Shown here piece after piece: positions 11,501 to 26,396 of a stretch of 64,000 bases of DNA. The notes under the pieces are model-generated. The model was not told where the DNA came from and searched no databases. It saw nothing but the letters and a program-made list of their open reading frames with translations. How positions within the stretch are numbered: the first letter of the stretch is position 1; every line of letters starts with the position of its first letter. The position numbers were made by a program, and so were the translations under genes. The DNA comes from Diploscapter coronatus (taxonomy: Eukaryota > Nematoda > Chromadorea > Rhabditida > Rhabditidae): contig OZ038422.1 in NCBI GenBank assembly GCA_964036155.1, positions 87,443,201 through 87,507,200 of the forward strand, read 5' to 3'.

Positions 11501-14500
11501 AAAAACTTTTTTTTTTTTTTTTTAAATTATTTGTAAAATTCGTTTAATTATGATTTTTTTTATTTCAGCGACAATTTTATGGCGCCCTGTGGATCGATGT
11601 GCGAAGAGAAGAGGGGCATTTTGAAGCAGCTCGAATTGGTCGCATGCCATTTATGGAGTGCTCATACTTCAGAGCAGGTCATTAACAGAATCTTGGTCCC
11701 TTATCGGTATAATTTCATTTTTTTTTATTTCTGATTTAAAAAATTTTCAGCGATTTTTACTTTTCCACCGGCGAGCTTCAGGACGTGTTCGTCGCGGTTT
11801 GCTCCAGAGCAATCAGATTCAATCATACCGTTGCTCAGGTAAAAATTGAAATCAAAATAATAGCTTAGAGAAATAACTTTATTCTATTGGTTTTTCCCAA
11901 ATTTGATTAAATTCGAAAACGAAACAATTTCTTAGGGAATAAATTTAAAAAAAAAAAAAAAAACAACTGATTTTTAATATTTTCTTTTAGAATTCCGACC
12001 TCTGCACGTGGGTGGTGGAAAGAATGGAAGCCTGCACAAGAAATGCCCTGGTTGACATTTGGGTATTCGTTTCGGACTCGGCTGCCAAATACTTTAAACT
12101 GCTCCTCTCTTCTCTCAACATCGTGCGAGATACCATGGAGGACAATTCAGGTATTTTTAATCATTTTTTTAACAAATAAAGTATTTACTGAAAATATCGA
12201 AGCAAAAAACTTGAAAAGATAAACTCAGAATATTGAAATACTTAAGAAGTAGTTTTTTTCTTTTTCAAAATCTATTACTCTGGAAATTGAAAATAAAATA
12301 AAGTCATGCTCTGAATGACATAAAAATTAGCATGAAGAATGAGAGAACTAAGAATCTCTATATCTTCCAGAAGCCTTCGCCCCGATGTCGCAGAGACTGT
12401 TGAATTTGACGTCACAGGTCGTCGACATCTGTTTCGAGTGGATTGGTCATCCATCTGGAAATTTTCGGTGAATTTTAAGGAAATTTTTGACAAAAATCTT
12501 GAAAATTGAAAGGAGAAACTATTCAGAGACATCCACCGAGTTTCCGAAGCTATGTGCAAGGCCCTTTCGATTCATTTGATGCTCCACTCTGATTCCCAAA
12601 ATGTCGCCGACAGATTTTTCGTGGCCCTGAAAAAATCACTGAAGAAGGAGCAACTTGAAAATCAGGTTTTTTCGTATTTTTTTTTTTTTTATTTTTTTAA
12701 ATAGCAATGTTTTTATTTTTCAGAATCTCCTCTCTCCTATCGTTGGAAGCCTTTTGGATCGGTGCATTTCGAAATTGCCGCAGGCTCCTAGACCAGTAAA
12801 GGGTGAAAACGCAGAGTCAGAGGACGACGCTTTGATGGGGGATGGAGGTGAACTTTTTGAAATTTAAAATATTTTAATCGTCACCAAAACAAAAATTCAG
12901 GAACCGCCCTGACGTCGGCCAGCCGGACCGTCTTGCATTCGGACATCATCATCCCGACGATCGAATTGGTGACCCAAATCCTGGATTCGAAGGACAAATT
13001 GGCAAATCGCGATGAGTTCACCGCCAAGAAGTTGACCGACAAATTGGCCATGATTGACCGGTATAAAGTTTTGAAATTTCGAGCTAAAATTTGTTATTCG
13101 AAAATGATGCAGCAACACAATAAAACTATTTGATACTAGGTTTTCTGAATTGGTTACTTCAGGCACTCCAAGGACGGACAAAATTGGCTGAACGCGCTGT
13201 TTGGACTTTGCGATGCCCTACTGAATAAGGGAGCGATGCCCAAAACTTGCCAGGTATTTTTAAAATTTTCTTTTTAGAAAAATGGTTTCTGGATAAATTG
13301 TTAAAAATATTCATTTTAGGACGTCCTTCGTTTCTGCGCGATTTTGATGCGGAGGGATCCAAAATCCCAGGACCTTCAGAAAATCATCGACTACTACAAA
13401 AACGCCTCCAAAGAAGAAACGAAACTCGTGATTCTGACGATTCTAAAGCATTTGCTCTATGATAGAGAGCTTCAGGTAATGTTCATGTTTTTTCTAATTT
13501 AAAAAAGGCTATTTCTAAATTTATATTTTTCAGCCCTTCACTTCCCTGATTTTTCCCCAAACCGCTGTCAGTCGACCTATAGAGCTGAAAAAAGCCGAAG
13601 ACATCCAGGAAACCACTGAGGGTGACGATGAAAATTCGGTAGGTTAAAAAAACCCCAGACTAATAAAAACTGATTTACAAACATTCAGATAAAATCCACG
13701 TCCCTCGGTGCGAACGCGACTGCATCTTCGACCTCCGAGTACGAACTCGAAAAACCGTCGAAGAAATCGGAAATGGCCTCGATTTTGCGAGCAACTACCT
13801 CGAAATTGGCAGCATTCCATCTGCGGAAAGACGCGTCGGAATCTCCGAAAACCAGGAAGAAGCTAGAGGACAAACAAGACGACCAATCGGTTCAAGCAGA
13901 CATTCAAATCGCCCAGGAAATCACTGGAAATTTGCATAAAGGTAAGAAATTGTAAAACATTCAACTTAGCCAAAATAAAAAGGAAAGACAAATTTACCTA
14001 AAATCTTTCCAGACTCAGCAGCTCACTTTTGCATGTCCGAAAACGGGTGCATCGAGTCGTCAGACGGCCTGCATTTGTCGTTCTGGCTGAAGAGGAATCC
14101 GGTTACGAAGGTAAATTTGAAAAAAACAATATATGTACAATAAATATCCTTTTAATTCTAAGTTCTAAAGAATTCAATAAAAATAAAATTACGTATTATG
14201 GAGAATCTATCTATTTTTGTAAAAGTAGAAAGGTAGAATTTTTCAGATCCAAAAATCGACGACCTACCTGCACGTTTTCTCGCTCGGCTCACACGAATTG
14301 ACGTGCTCAATGATGGTTTCTTCAAGGGGCATCATCTTTCTCGAAGTCCAAATGGCCGAAAATCGACTTACCAAGTAAAAAACTCGATATTTTTTAGCAA
14401 ACCGAATGTTTCAGGTATCGAGCTAAGGGCTTTGTTCCTGAAAATTCCTGGGTCCACATTTGCTATGGAATGAAGACGACGGGAGACACGGTGATCGTTC

Positions 14501-17500
14501 AGGTTAGTTGGGGGAAAATTTAACTTTTAGAACATTATTTTTTTTAGATAAAATCTTTTTTTTTGTATTTTTTTTTTCGCGAAAAAATAAAACTTCTAGA
14601 TTTTTTAAATACAAATTTTCAGACCCAAATCGGCGAATTTTCAACGAATCTGGAAATTCCGCTGATCATCCACATCGAGCGAATCGCCTTCAAATTCTCG
14701 ATCTCTTTCGGATGCGTCAAGAAAAAGGCCCATTTCCAGTACCAAATTTCGACGTTTTTCGGGTTCAAAGGTGGGCTGATTGAAAATTTGAAAATAACAA
14801 AATATTTCTTTCTAAAAGATTCAATTGAGAATTTCTGATAAAAAATAGGAATCTAAAATTTCCCTAAATGCTAAAAATACTGAGAGTTTGAATAGAAATC
14901 ACCAAAAATATAAGTATAAATTTTCTAAAAATTTATTTTAAAAGATTTTTTCAGGCTTGCTCACCCAAAATTGCATCTTCACCCTGGCAGCTTTGGGGGT
15001 CCAACTTCAATCTCTAGCCGAGGCTCAACTAGACTATCTTCACCCCAATATCGCATCAGGTTAGTCTTAAAAAATTTGCAAAATAAAATGTTCTTGTGAT
15101 AGTTTTTTTTTCGAAAAGGTTAATTTCTTAAAGATTGTTTTTCAGTGACTTCGGGGGATACAGCCCTATCCCAGGTTCAGCCACTCTGGTATTTGCGATC
15201 GGAAACCCCCAAGTTCGTGCAGAGACTTCAAAGGGCGATGCTATTCGTGGTGAAATTTGAAAACTAGTACAAATTTGTAAATCTAGAAACTCGTAGGTCC
15301 ACCCCTCCTCGGCCGATTCTTACGGGATTTCGATTTTGGGCAACGACATAGAGCCCGTAGTGATCGCGGGTCATTCCGCTCTGCTCTATGGGCATTTGAA
15401 GGTTAGTTAGAAAAACGTTTTTTCTCGATTTTCAAAAATTCCTAATATTCACAAATTAAAGAAAATACTCATTTCCAAGATTCTTTGCTTCATTTTAGAA
15501 ATTAAATGCTTTAAAAAGATCTAATTTTAAAAAAAAAAATTCTAAAAATTTCAGGAATTCCCAATCGACTGGTGCGCGAGACTAGTGCACCAGAGGAATT
15601 TGTCGATTGACGATTCATTAACACCCCTCGGGGACCTCTCCCTCATCACCTACCTCTACGCCAAGTCTGTCAATGATGCAGAGCCTGCATCCGTGCAAAA
15701 CTCGAGCCTCGAAATTCTCCTCAGCGCTCTCAGACGGGGATGCGTCCACACCACCAAGGCACACAGGCTGAAAGTAAAATTTTGGAACTCATAGAAAAAA
15801 ATTCCCTGTTGATTTTGTTATCCTGGGAATACCTGAAAAAGTTTAATTTTGCTAAGCAAAAATTCTCCTCTATAGAGCTCCTTCGTCACACTTTGAATTT
15901 CTATTTATTTATGGAAAAGCAACGTTTTTTTTCTAATACGTTCTTTCAATTTTTATGAAAATTTCTGACGTACCTGAAATTCTTATCGATTTAAAAAAAA
16001 CTCAGATAAACGACATCATCTCAAGAATTCTGGCCAGTCCTCAAGCAAGTATCACCGAGAAAACAATAGAATTGTTGATAAATCACTGCGTTAATTCGAG
16101 GTTTGCTAGTTTTTTTCTATTTATTTTAAAAAGTAAAAAAATTCAGCTCTTCAAATTCCTGCTTCAAAAATTTCGCCCGTAGAAATGCCAACTTGCCTTC
16201 TGAATCTGAGGGCGAAAAATTATGGTCATCCAGTGACGAAGAGGCCGAAAATCACAAGAGAGCCAGAAAATTGGATAGGGCTATCAGGTGGGAAAATTAC
16301 AGATTTTTAGTAACGACCATTTTCGAGATTTTTCAAATTCCAGAAGATCCATGCCCGACCCTTACGTCTCGGTAATTCGAGAGCCAGCTTTGTTGACCTA
16401 TCTTCTGAGTCGTCAGATGATTTGGGCCGGTTCGGAACAGATTCAAACCAGGTCGGGATTCGCTGAATTTATTCTGGAAATATGTGAATTCAGGTCGGAG
16501 CTTGCGGATCAAGCGAGGTTGAGATTCCACCACTTCCGATTTCTGGTGGGAGTCACAGCAACGCTGATAAACCAACAACTCGCAACAAAGCATTGGAGTT
16601 TCAATCGACAACAGCTGCAAAATGTCAATTTACTCCCGAAGTTTCTGCATTGTCTGGTAGGAATTTTTTCACTTTTAATATTTTTTCTATAGAAAATTTG
16701 GTATCACCTGTTTTTTATTTTAAAAATTTCAGCTCGAAATGATCCAAGAGCCCGCGAAATTTCCCGATTTTTTCATGGAACAGGTTTTCGTAAACGACGC
16801 CATCACGATCGTGCAGGCTCTATTGGCAAGGAAACTGATCTTTTTCGGAAATGTTTGATTTCTTTTCAGGGCAGTCCAGAATCCCCCCAGGCCATCGCAG
16901 ACTTGTGGCATTTCATCTTCCTGTCCCACCCTGCGAACAACACGTATATCGACCACATGGTTGTCGGTCACTGCGAGTGGATTAACCCGGGTATGCTTGA
17001 AAAGATGAAGACTTGTCGAATGTGATCATTTTTCAGCCTTCATAAAAGACGAGCCTGAAGGCGACTTACAAGGCGAGTCGCAACTTTCGAAGAAGCTCAA
17101 CAAGATTCTGAGAACTGTTGGGAAAGGTTAGTCTTAGGAAAATTTATTCCCAGGAAATTGGATTCCCAAAAAGTGTTCCCAATCAAGCCTTCTTCAGACG
17201 CATTTTTGGAGAAGTGGCGTCACGGACAAACCCTGTTCGATATCAGACGGGAGTACGAAGAAATAGCAAAGAGAAGGGCCGAGGGTCTGGAAGACAATGT
17301 TCTGGAAAATCGAGATTCGAGCCCATCGGGATCAGGACTGGGAGAGATCTCTGATGTCAGCAGCAATGTGGCAACTCCCATTCCGGACTTGGTAGGGTTT
17401 TGGAAGATTCTATAAAGAAATTTTGACAACTTCTAGAATAGTTTGAAAAATTCTAGAAAATTCGATTTTTTCAGCTGAGCGACATACCCTCCACAAGTCG

Positions 17501-20500
17501 ACTAACTTCCGGAAGCGTTCCCGAAAAACTCGATACGAATGAAAAATCGGACTCCCAAGATTCCGGACTGGATGATTTGAGGCATGTCTCGGAAAGCCAG
17601 AGTCCAGAAAAGAGGAAGAAGGACAAACAACAGCAGCTCAAATGGATTGTAGCCTTGAGAGCGGGCTTGATGCAGGTATTGAAATTTAAATTTTTGGGAT
17701 ATTTTGTGCAAATTTTTAAATTTTCAGGTCATGTCGGATGTGCTTCAAAATGGGACAGACTCTCTGCTAGCTGCGATTCGCCACGACGTTATTTCCTGGC
17801 AAGCCATCGTCGTTCTTCTCTCTCATCAGGTAGACTAATCTACAGCAACCCAAGATGTTTATTGGTTTTTCCAGACCGATATCAGGATCAGAGAAGCAGC
17901 CCTGGACATGCTAGAGAAGTTTGTGGTAAGTTGTCATTTTTTTGAAAAGCTATAATTGAATAAAAATGAAGGTCTCGAAACTTAACACAAATATTTTATT
18001 GAAATCTTTCTATGTGAATTCGTCTAAAAACTTGCATTTTTATACGAGACTTTAAAATGTATGAATTTGATGTGTTTTTTCTCAGCTCCGATCACCCCCG
18101 TTTCCAAGAGTTTCATTTCTTCGTCTCTCCGGATTCCACATTCTTGCCAGTCAGATTCGGAATCAACCGGTATCCTCCCGCATGGCCGATTCCCTGTTTA
18201 GTTTGATGTGCAATGAAACAGTCCGGCTGGGAGATGGGTGAGAACTTTTATTATATTGCAATTTTTTGGACTTACTTTTTTCCTGGCTCATATAAGAAGT
18301 TTGTTTTTATCTTGCCTAGGAATTTACTTCCTTACTTACCCAAAAATAATTTTTTGACTTTCTCTCTTCTGAAAACCTTAGTTACTGACCTAAAAATGCT
18401 TAAATTGACCTAAAAACTTTCCAGACTCGACGGCGCACACCTTTCTGAGATGGAAGTCGACAAACTTTCTTGCGAATCATTCAACTCGATTTTTATTTTA
18501 TACGAAGAAAGCGTCCCAGATGTTGCACTGTTTTGGAACGTTAACAACGCCCTCCTGAAGGTAGGTTTAGAAAATTATGAAATCAATTTTGCGGTTTAAA
18601 AACCAATTTCAGACCTTCGAAAATCACTGGCAACTACAACAAGCCATGCTCGATTGCAAATTGGTCGATACCATGGTCAACACTCTGAGAAGAATCGCTT
18701 ACTTGGAGCAGTCGAGGTAAAATTGTGACGTCTTGAAGCATTTTAAAGGGACCATAAAATAAAAGAGTGTCATGTTAAATTTTCAGCGAATCCGACGTTG
18801 TAGCCGAAAAGCCATTCGCCTCTCCCCAACTCGAGTGTTGGAGCTCTTTCGCGCAAAGGATCGTCATCATGGCGATTCCATATCAGTAAGAACTTTCGAC
18901 TGCGACATTGTCCAAAAGTATGGTTAAATTCAGCGAGCCCAGGCTCTACGAAAGCTGCCAAAGATTCATCTATCTGCTGATGTTGGCTGATATACAGGCT
19001 TCAAGGTCAAAAATTTTATCTCTTTTCAAAATTTTGAACCTCTTCAGAGACGACCAATATCCACTGAATCAACGTCTGTCGGCGCACAAAATAATTCGAT
19101 CTCAACTCTGTCAGCTTTTGCATTGCTGGCTGGAGAGCGTTCGCACGGTGTTTTCCGAAGAAGGGAGGAGTGCTAGTGCGAGCAGGTACTGATTTTACGA
19201 TCGCACTCTGAAATAATGTCGTCGGAACAGATTATTTAGAATTCAATTTTTAGCTCTGTCGATTCACTGTACAATCAGAACAACGCTTCCTCGACTTCCC
19301 TGAGCTCAGACAATGATTATGAGTACATCGAAGACAACCCAATTACACCAGGTCGGACAAATTTTCCAAGTATTTGAAATGGAAAAATGGAGGACGACAT
19401 AAACATAGTTTTTCAGAAAGGGCGGGATTACTTGATGGAATAGCGCCTTCGTCGTCTTTCGTCATGAACTCGTATTCCAACTTGAAGGAGATCATCAAGA
19501 AAATGGGTCCAAGTGAGGAATTTTCGTTCATTTCTTTCAAAAATAAAGATTTAAAAATCAATATGCTCATTTAAACATAAACAATTCAAGAGATTTAGAC
19601 TTTTACTTAGATATAGTCTAAAATTTTCATCTTCAAACTTTTAAAAATCGAATTATATTATTTTCAGTTTCAAGAAGAGCTCTACAATGTCCTTACCCGA
19701 AAAGGCAGGTCGGCTCTTCGTCGCTTGAAGCCGTCGAAATTTTGAACCAAAGAATGCTGTTGGCTCTGGAAATGAACGCGAGGATTTTCACGATTCTAAC
19801 ACCGACCGCAGGTAAACAAATGCTTTATTTAAATCTAAAATTAAACAAACTTTTAAAATATATTTTTCCAGGTCAAGTAACCGAAGAAGAAGAAAACCTC
19901 TTTCACTTTTTCCTCTACTTCATGCTGAGTTCTTGGAAAAAAGAAGTCGGAGGTCCGGTTGCGGGGAGAGCGAAGGTAAGCTGGAGAAAATTTTTCAAAA
20001 AAAAATCGAGACATTCTCATAGAAAATCGCATAAAATTCCCCAAATTTTCGTCCGACTTACCTATTCTGTCTCAGAATCAATCCCGGGCTGTCCATCAGA
20101 CTGTTTGGCAACTACTCATCCAGATGTGCAGAGACAAAGTGAGGGTGTTCTTGGCTCAGCTGGTTGCTTTTGTACTTTTTCCCGCACCGAAGAAAATCTA
20201 CGAGACTAGCAGGTATTATCTTAGTTTTGTTTCTAAACGTTTTTTTTACAATTATCATAATTTTTTAGAGCAGCCGGTCACTGCAAGTCCGTTCTAAACT
20301 GGAACTCACCTTGGGTCGAGGAGAAAAGGAGGCAAATTGTTAGGTAGGTGGAATTGCTTTTCTATAAGCAATCCTTCCAACTTACCCCAAGAACGTTTGT
20401 TCAGAGCCCTAGCCCACGAGCTACAGTACAAGCAGAACCTCGCCACTTTGCTAAATGTCAATTTGGACTACGAATACGCCTTGTGCTTGGGACTTTATGA

Positions 20501-23500
20501 ATTGGCTTTTCTATCCCCGTTAACTGGATCTGGGGAAGCTGAGGGTAAATTGGAAATATCCTAATTCCAAGACATAGTATATGAAAGTTAGAGAGCGTTT
20601 TTCAATGCTCTCCATGATATTTCTTTAAGTAGCAAGTTGACAAGATTACTGCATGTTTCACATATTCAAATTCCAGAGGAGATCGATCGGATGATTAGGT
20701 TCTTGTCGAACAGTCGAGTTGGTAGAGCGGTGGATTCTCTGTCCCCGAACGCGCTCCAGAATCTCACAACAGATGAAATTCTCGCGGTACACTCGTATTC
20801 GGAGTACAGGAAGGAGGTACGGATCTTTCTAAAGACAGAATTTTGTCAAAATTCAAATTGTTTTGAATTTCCAGGTCACCGCCCAGATGCGCTCGAAAAT
20901 GGAGGTCATCATAGATGAAGAGGGTAAAGCGACGGCGAAAGTTAGTCAGGTGAGAAATTTTTGGACTTGTTTAAAAAGTTCTCATTTCTCTAAAATTTAA
21001 CTTTTTTTCTTTTTTTAAAATCGGTCTTATCTAAAATTTGAAAATTGCCTAAAAATTCAACATTTTCAGATGGCCATGAGTGTCACCTGCGAAGTTGTGG
21101 AAGAGCAGAACTTTCCGAGAAAAGCGTTCATCAAAGCCACGAAATCCGAGTTGCAGCAATTCATGGAAGCAGAGAAAATTCTGAAAAATCTCGCGGTAAA
21201 AATCGACGAACATTCGAATTTTCAAAAACAAATTTTGAGATTTTGCTAAAGAAAACTACCTATACTTTCAGGACGAGCTATGCCATCCCGAAGCGTCCGG
21301 CTTCGAGGAGAGACACTGGCCGATAGGATGGGCGCTAGATCCGACTGAGGGCCCCATGCGGGAACGGAAACGAATGATGCCCTACTACTACTCCTTCGAT
21401 GCCAAATTCTTCATGCCTGAAAAAGGCGAAAAAGTCGCGAAAAATCGGGAGGAGCAGCCTCTGGAAAAATTGCTGGTAAGTTGAAATCCGATCAAATTTT
21501 GAGGAGAAAACTATCATTTTCCGAATTTCCAATTTCAGGTACCTTTAAACGACTCCACCTCCCCATTGGAACACGTTCAAATTGACGAGCCAACTAGGTT
21601 GTACCTGGAGGCCACCGTACTTCGAGGCACTTTCGAGTGCAAGGGCGAGCTGGTTTTCGGCGAACGAAATCTACATTTCGTCGGGGACAAGGCCAAAACT
21701 GCGCAGGCCAGGAAATTTAACTATTTGCTTAACATACCACTTCTATGATTGTTGTCAGAAGCTATCCTTCCACTTATCTATATTTTTAGAAATTTTCAAA
21801 CTTACCTATTTTCAAGCAAGGCAATCTTTAACTTGTACATTTTTAAAAGAATTTTCTCGAATTTGCTTAACTAAGCAATGATTCAAGGTTGATTTTTCTA
21901 AAAGAAAAATTTTAACTTTTAACTCACCTAAAAATGTTTCGTTTCAGAAAGGTCTCGAGTGCAACGCGATCGCGATGTCCTGGAGATACGACCAAATCAC
22001 CGAAGTCCAGATGCGGAATTACCTGCTGAAAAATGTCGCTTTGGAGATGTTCACTTCTAGGCAAGTTTGGTCAAGAATTTCACCCTTTCCAACACTTTTC
22101 CATAGTCTCAAGCTATTTTATGAATAATTTTAGGATGCTTCTTTTTCTAATTTTGAAGGGAAAATAGATTTTTTGCAGTGGCGACTCCCATCTTTTCGTA
22201 TTCTCTTCGACTGAACATCGTCAGCAATTCAAGGACGAACTGGTAAATTTGAAGTTGGAGCACGTTTTTCCAAACCGAGACAACATGCTGCACACCACAG
22301 TGCAGGCCTGGAGACACGGGGCCATTTCGAATTTTGAGTAGGGGCTTTGTTTTAATATTTTCTAGTTACTGCAGAATTTTTATTTCATAAGATATAACGA
22401 AAATTGTTCGAGTTTTGAAGATAACAAAATGTTTTCCTACATTTTCATATAGAATTTTAAGAATTAACATATAATTTCCAGATACCTAATGCAATTGAAT
22501 AAATTGTCGGGTAGATCATTCAACGACCTGATGCAATACCCGGTTTTCCCGTTCGTCCTATCCGACTACACCAGTCCGAGACTAGATCTCAGCAATTCGA
22601 ATAGTTTTAGGTCAGTTGATTGATTTTAGATTTTTGGAATTATCTTTTCGGATTTTTCAGAAATCTATCAAGACCTATGGCAATCCAAGACAAACGCATG
22701 GAGCAGCATTACATCACGAATTACAAGTGCCTAGAGGTAAGTATGGTAGATAACTCGAAGAAAAATTGATTTTCTCAAAGTTTCTAAAGCTTTCCGAAAC
22801 TTCAGACCGAGTGCGAGAAGAAATCGAAAGCCGAGGCCGCCACCACACTCCACTTTGGGCCTTATCATTATGGAAGTCACTATTCGAATTCCGGCATCGT
22901 CGCGCACTACCTCGTCCGATTGAGCCCCTTCACTCAGACGGCGTTAGAGTATCAGGTATGAAATTTGAATGTTCGAAAATTTTCCAGAACTTCATTAGTT
23001 TTCTAGAGCAATCTCGAACATTCTGGAACAAGCCTTTAATTAGACATACAACTAAAATCTAAAAACTATTCTTAAAAATATCAACAATTTTCCTGAAAAA
23101 GATAAAGTGCACTTGAAAAATATTCGTTCTCCGGAACAAATCAAAAATGACTATTTTCAGGACAACAACTTCGATTTCCCTGATAGACTGTTCAACTCGT
23201 TCGAGGCGACATGGCGACTAGCCAGCAGTGAGTCCACGACGGACTTCAAAGAGCTACTTGCCGAACTTTTCTGCCTTCCGGAATGTTTGTTGAACAAGGA
23301 TGAGTTAGATATGGGTATTAGACAGGTAAGATTCGAAAACCTTGTTTAAAAAACTAGAAAATTGGAGAATTTTATAGTAGAATTGCAAACATTTTTGTAT
23401 TTACCAACGATTGTTTCTGGAGAACTTGCTTAAATTCTATGATTTTCCAAAATTTTAGGGAGGCGAAAGAGTGTGGTCCGTGAAACTTCCGGTTTGGGTA

Positions 23501-26396
23501 CCAAACAACGACGCTCGACTATTCATGCTAATTCACCGTCAGGCTCTCGAAGCTCTAACCGTCACTGCGAGCCTCAACTATTGGGTCGATTTGATTTTCG
23601 GGTTTCGGCAGGTAAAAATGGAGAAAGACTCGAAAATGATTCGGCTACCTAAAACCTTATTCCAGACCGGCAAACCAGCCCTGGACGCTATAAACGTTTT
23701 CCACCCTGCGACATATTTGAATCATCTGAATGCGGACGAGTACGCCGCTGATGAGTTGTCCCAATCAGCCCTAAGGACCATGGTCAGGTGCTATGGACAA
23801 ATGCCGATTCAGGTTAGTTTGAAAAAAAGTTTTTCGAATTTTTGAAAGATACCTAAATAAGTAGTGAGATAATCAATAACCTAAAGAAATAGCATATGAA
23901 ACGAACATTTTGAGACGTTACCGATTATACCCTTTAAAAATTTTCTGAGATGGTCCCTTCAAAAGTTGATTTTTTAAAACTTACTTTGAAAATTTGTAGC
24001 TCCTCCAATCACCCCACCAGCCCCATTTGACAGCAGCCAAAGAAAAGGAAAGACGCGATGCCAAAACTCAAATCCCATCACCTATTCCTTCGGTTATTGG
24101 AGTTAGGTGAGTCAGGAATTTTTTTTTTTTTTTTTTTTTTTTAATTTTTGACATTTATGCTAACTTTTTAGATGGGGCGACTACGTGGGCAGTCCAGAAC
24201 AAGATTCAGCTCATATTCAGGTTAAATTTTGTTCATATTTTCCTACCTAAACTAAAAAAGTAGATTCTATAGCTTTCCTAATTATTTTAGTGAAAGCTTT
24301 GACTTACCTCAAATTTTCAGGTCGTTCTATCCTTGAAAGGCCAGAAAGTGGGCCAATATCGATTGACGAAAATCGTCTCCCTGCCTGACGGCACTGTAAC
24401 TGGACTGACTAACGGTGTCCTAGTCATAGCCAAATGCTCTCAGGATAATTCAAAGGGTAAGTTTAACAAAAAATATAATTTTTCAAAAATTCAAAATTTC
24501 AGACTCAACTTCGAAGTCTCTGATAATCGAAAGTCTGGCTACGATCGCTAAATCTGATGGACTTCTAAGATTCAGAATGATCAAGCCTGAGTTGAAGCCT
24601 TGGATAAACGCTATCTGCGTGGGGAATGATCAGGTAGGTTCAAAAATGATTTTTTCTGAAAAGAGATTTAAAAAAATTCTGAACAGAGATCAAGAAATCT
24701 TTGTCTAGGTTAGCGCAATGGAATGGTGCCCGATCCGACAGCAACTTTTCGTGGCCTTCTCTTCGGGAGTCATCAAAGTCTACCGCTTACAACTGCAAGA
24801 GGTAGGCGCGGTTTCGAATTTGTGGCAAAAATCGAACTTTCGACAAAATGACGGAGAATATTCAGACCCTCGACTCCATCGAGTTATCCGCTGAGCTGCT
24901 CGGTCATCTGCATTCGGTCTCGTGTCTGGCTGTATGCAGTGAATTCTTCATCGCGGTGTCTGGAGCTGCGGATGGGACTATGATCATATGGGACACGAAT
25001 CGGTATGATCAACAGTATTGTGGTTTTGAGATCTCAATCTTATAGTTTCTAGACTTAGAATATGAGGTTAAAAATCAAATTTTAAGGGTTGAGCCTAAAA
25101 ATGCTTAGTCTGAAGTTCGATATAAAATCCTAAAGTACACGTTTTAAGTTTTGATGTTCAAAATTTAGTTAAGAACTCTCAAGTTAAACTTGAAGCGAAA
25201 AGGTGAAAATTCCAACTTCAGACTCAGCTTCGTGAAATCGCTGAAAGTGGCTACCGGCTCTGCAATAACCTCGATTTGCTGCAGCAAGACGAGCGGGGAT
25301 ATTGTTGTAGTGGCACACCAGGGCAACGGCTCCCGAGTGGAAATGTATACGGTAAGGGAAAAGCGATAAGTTAAAATATTATCTTGATGTTTACAGCGCA
25401 AAAATCGAAACAGTTTAATGAAGATTAACTTTTTAGCATAAAAAGAATATGATAACATTTATGGCTTAATGAACAAACTTCTAAAAATTCGATGAAGATC
25501 AGCTTTATGATTGCGAAAACTCAATAAATTATTGATTTATTGATCCTCTTTTCCAGATCAACGGTGATTTCGTCGGCGCGATGCAAACAGAGTGTGCAGT
25601 GGTGTGTATGACGATGACTAACCAGACGGAGGGCACAGCCATCAACTGCATTGCACTGGGCCTGTCCAACGGGCATGTCGAGTGGGTTTTAAAGCGTACT
25701 CTTAAATAACGGTGCTGGACGAAAGTATACATGCTTTTAAAAACCGATTTTAAATAGGCATATTGTTTATTCGAACTTATGAAATATATATCATATTCTT
25801 CTTAAAACGAGTAAAATATATTTTTTAATTTTACATATAAATTATCTAGAACATAATAATAGTGTTGCTAAGTTAAGTAAACAAGGTTGAAGGAAAAACC
25901 AAATTAGCTTTCTTGAAATATTATATAATTGAAAATATATTAAACAGGATAATTCAGACTCGTCGAAATGTGGACCCTGATGCCGGTGCGCTCGATATTC
26001 CACGAAAAGTATCGAGAACCTGTTGTTAGGTAAGCGTAACCTCACTAAGCCTTCAAGTTGTGATACTCCCATTTTAAACATGACAACGAGAAGAAAAGTG
26101 AGAAAAACACTCGCACTTTTCTTCTCGTTGTCTACCGCCGCGCGTCTCTACGCTATTTCGTCTTTCCTCTGTCATTTTTAACATGGGAGTTTCGAAAACT
26201 TTAAGGCCTGGACCTCACTATATAACAAGAAAAGAGAGCAGAGCCTAAAATATCGATCTTTTAGCGTTGAATATTCGACTGGCGGCAAGAAATTGTTCGT
26301 CTGTTTGGCGAGTGGGCGTGTTCTCTGTTGGCAAAACGTACCCTCGATCTCGAAGACAAAAGCCCCCCAATTCCAAATCATCAACCCCTTCGAGTA
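8506..26396 (+). CDS. lyst-1: LYST/Beige homologue, BEACH-WD40 protein
   Basis: Very large cytosolic scaffold of the LYST branch, controlling lysosome-related organelle size and membrane traffic. About sixty small exons; reading begins [16 protein letters not shown] and ends [10 protein letters not shown]-terminal half is alpha-helical and repeat-like with acidic tracts ([11 protein letters not shown] near 9010-9050). A ConA-like region runs about 14.0-15.4 kb ([26 protein letters not shown]). PH-BEACH spans about 21.54-22.34 kb ([15 protein letters not shown]). BEACH spans about 22.49-23.82 kb: [46 protein letters not shown]. The NDARLF and FHPATY signatures favour LYST over neurobeachin. 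WD40 repeats fill 24.17-26.40 kb ([12 protein letters not shown]). A MITE (26065-26190) sits in the last intron, and a 24-nt T run lies in the intron at 24119-24142. Exon boundaries were not all individually checked. Confidence 0.9.
24119..24142 (+). repeat. Poly-T run of 24 nt in LYST intron
   Basis: Longest homopolymer I noticed in the window, in an intron between BEACH and WD40 exons. Shorter T or A runs of 14-17 occur at about 1799, 11511, 11948 and 38502. Prone to length error in assemblies. Confidence 0.9.
26065..26190. mobile_element. MITE-like element with nested hairpin
   Basis: Outer inverted repeat ACTCCCATTTTAAACATGAC / GTCATTTTTAACATGGGAGT (20 bp arms). Immediately inside the left end is a second perfect-looking hairpin, GACAACGAGAAGAAAAGTG / CACTTTTCTTCTCGTTGTC. 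It contains CGCTATTTCG. It lies in the last LYST intron (about 26031-26262). Confidence 0.85.
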
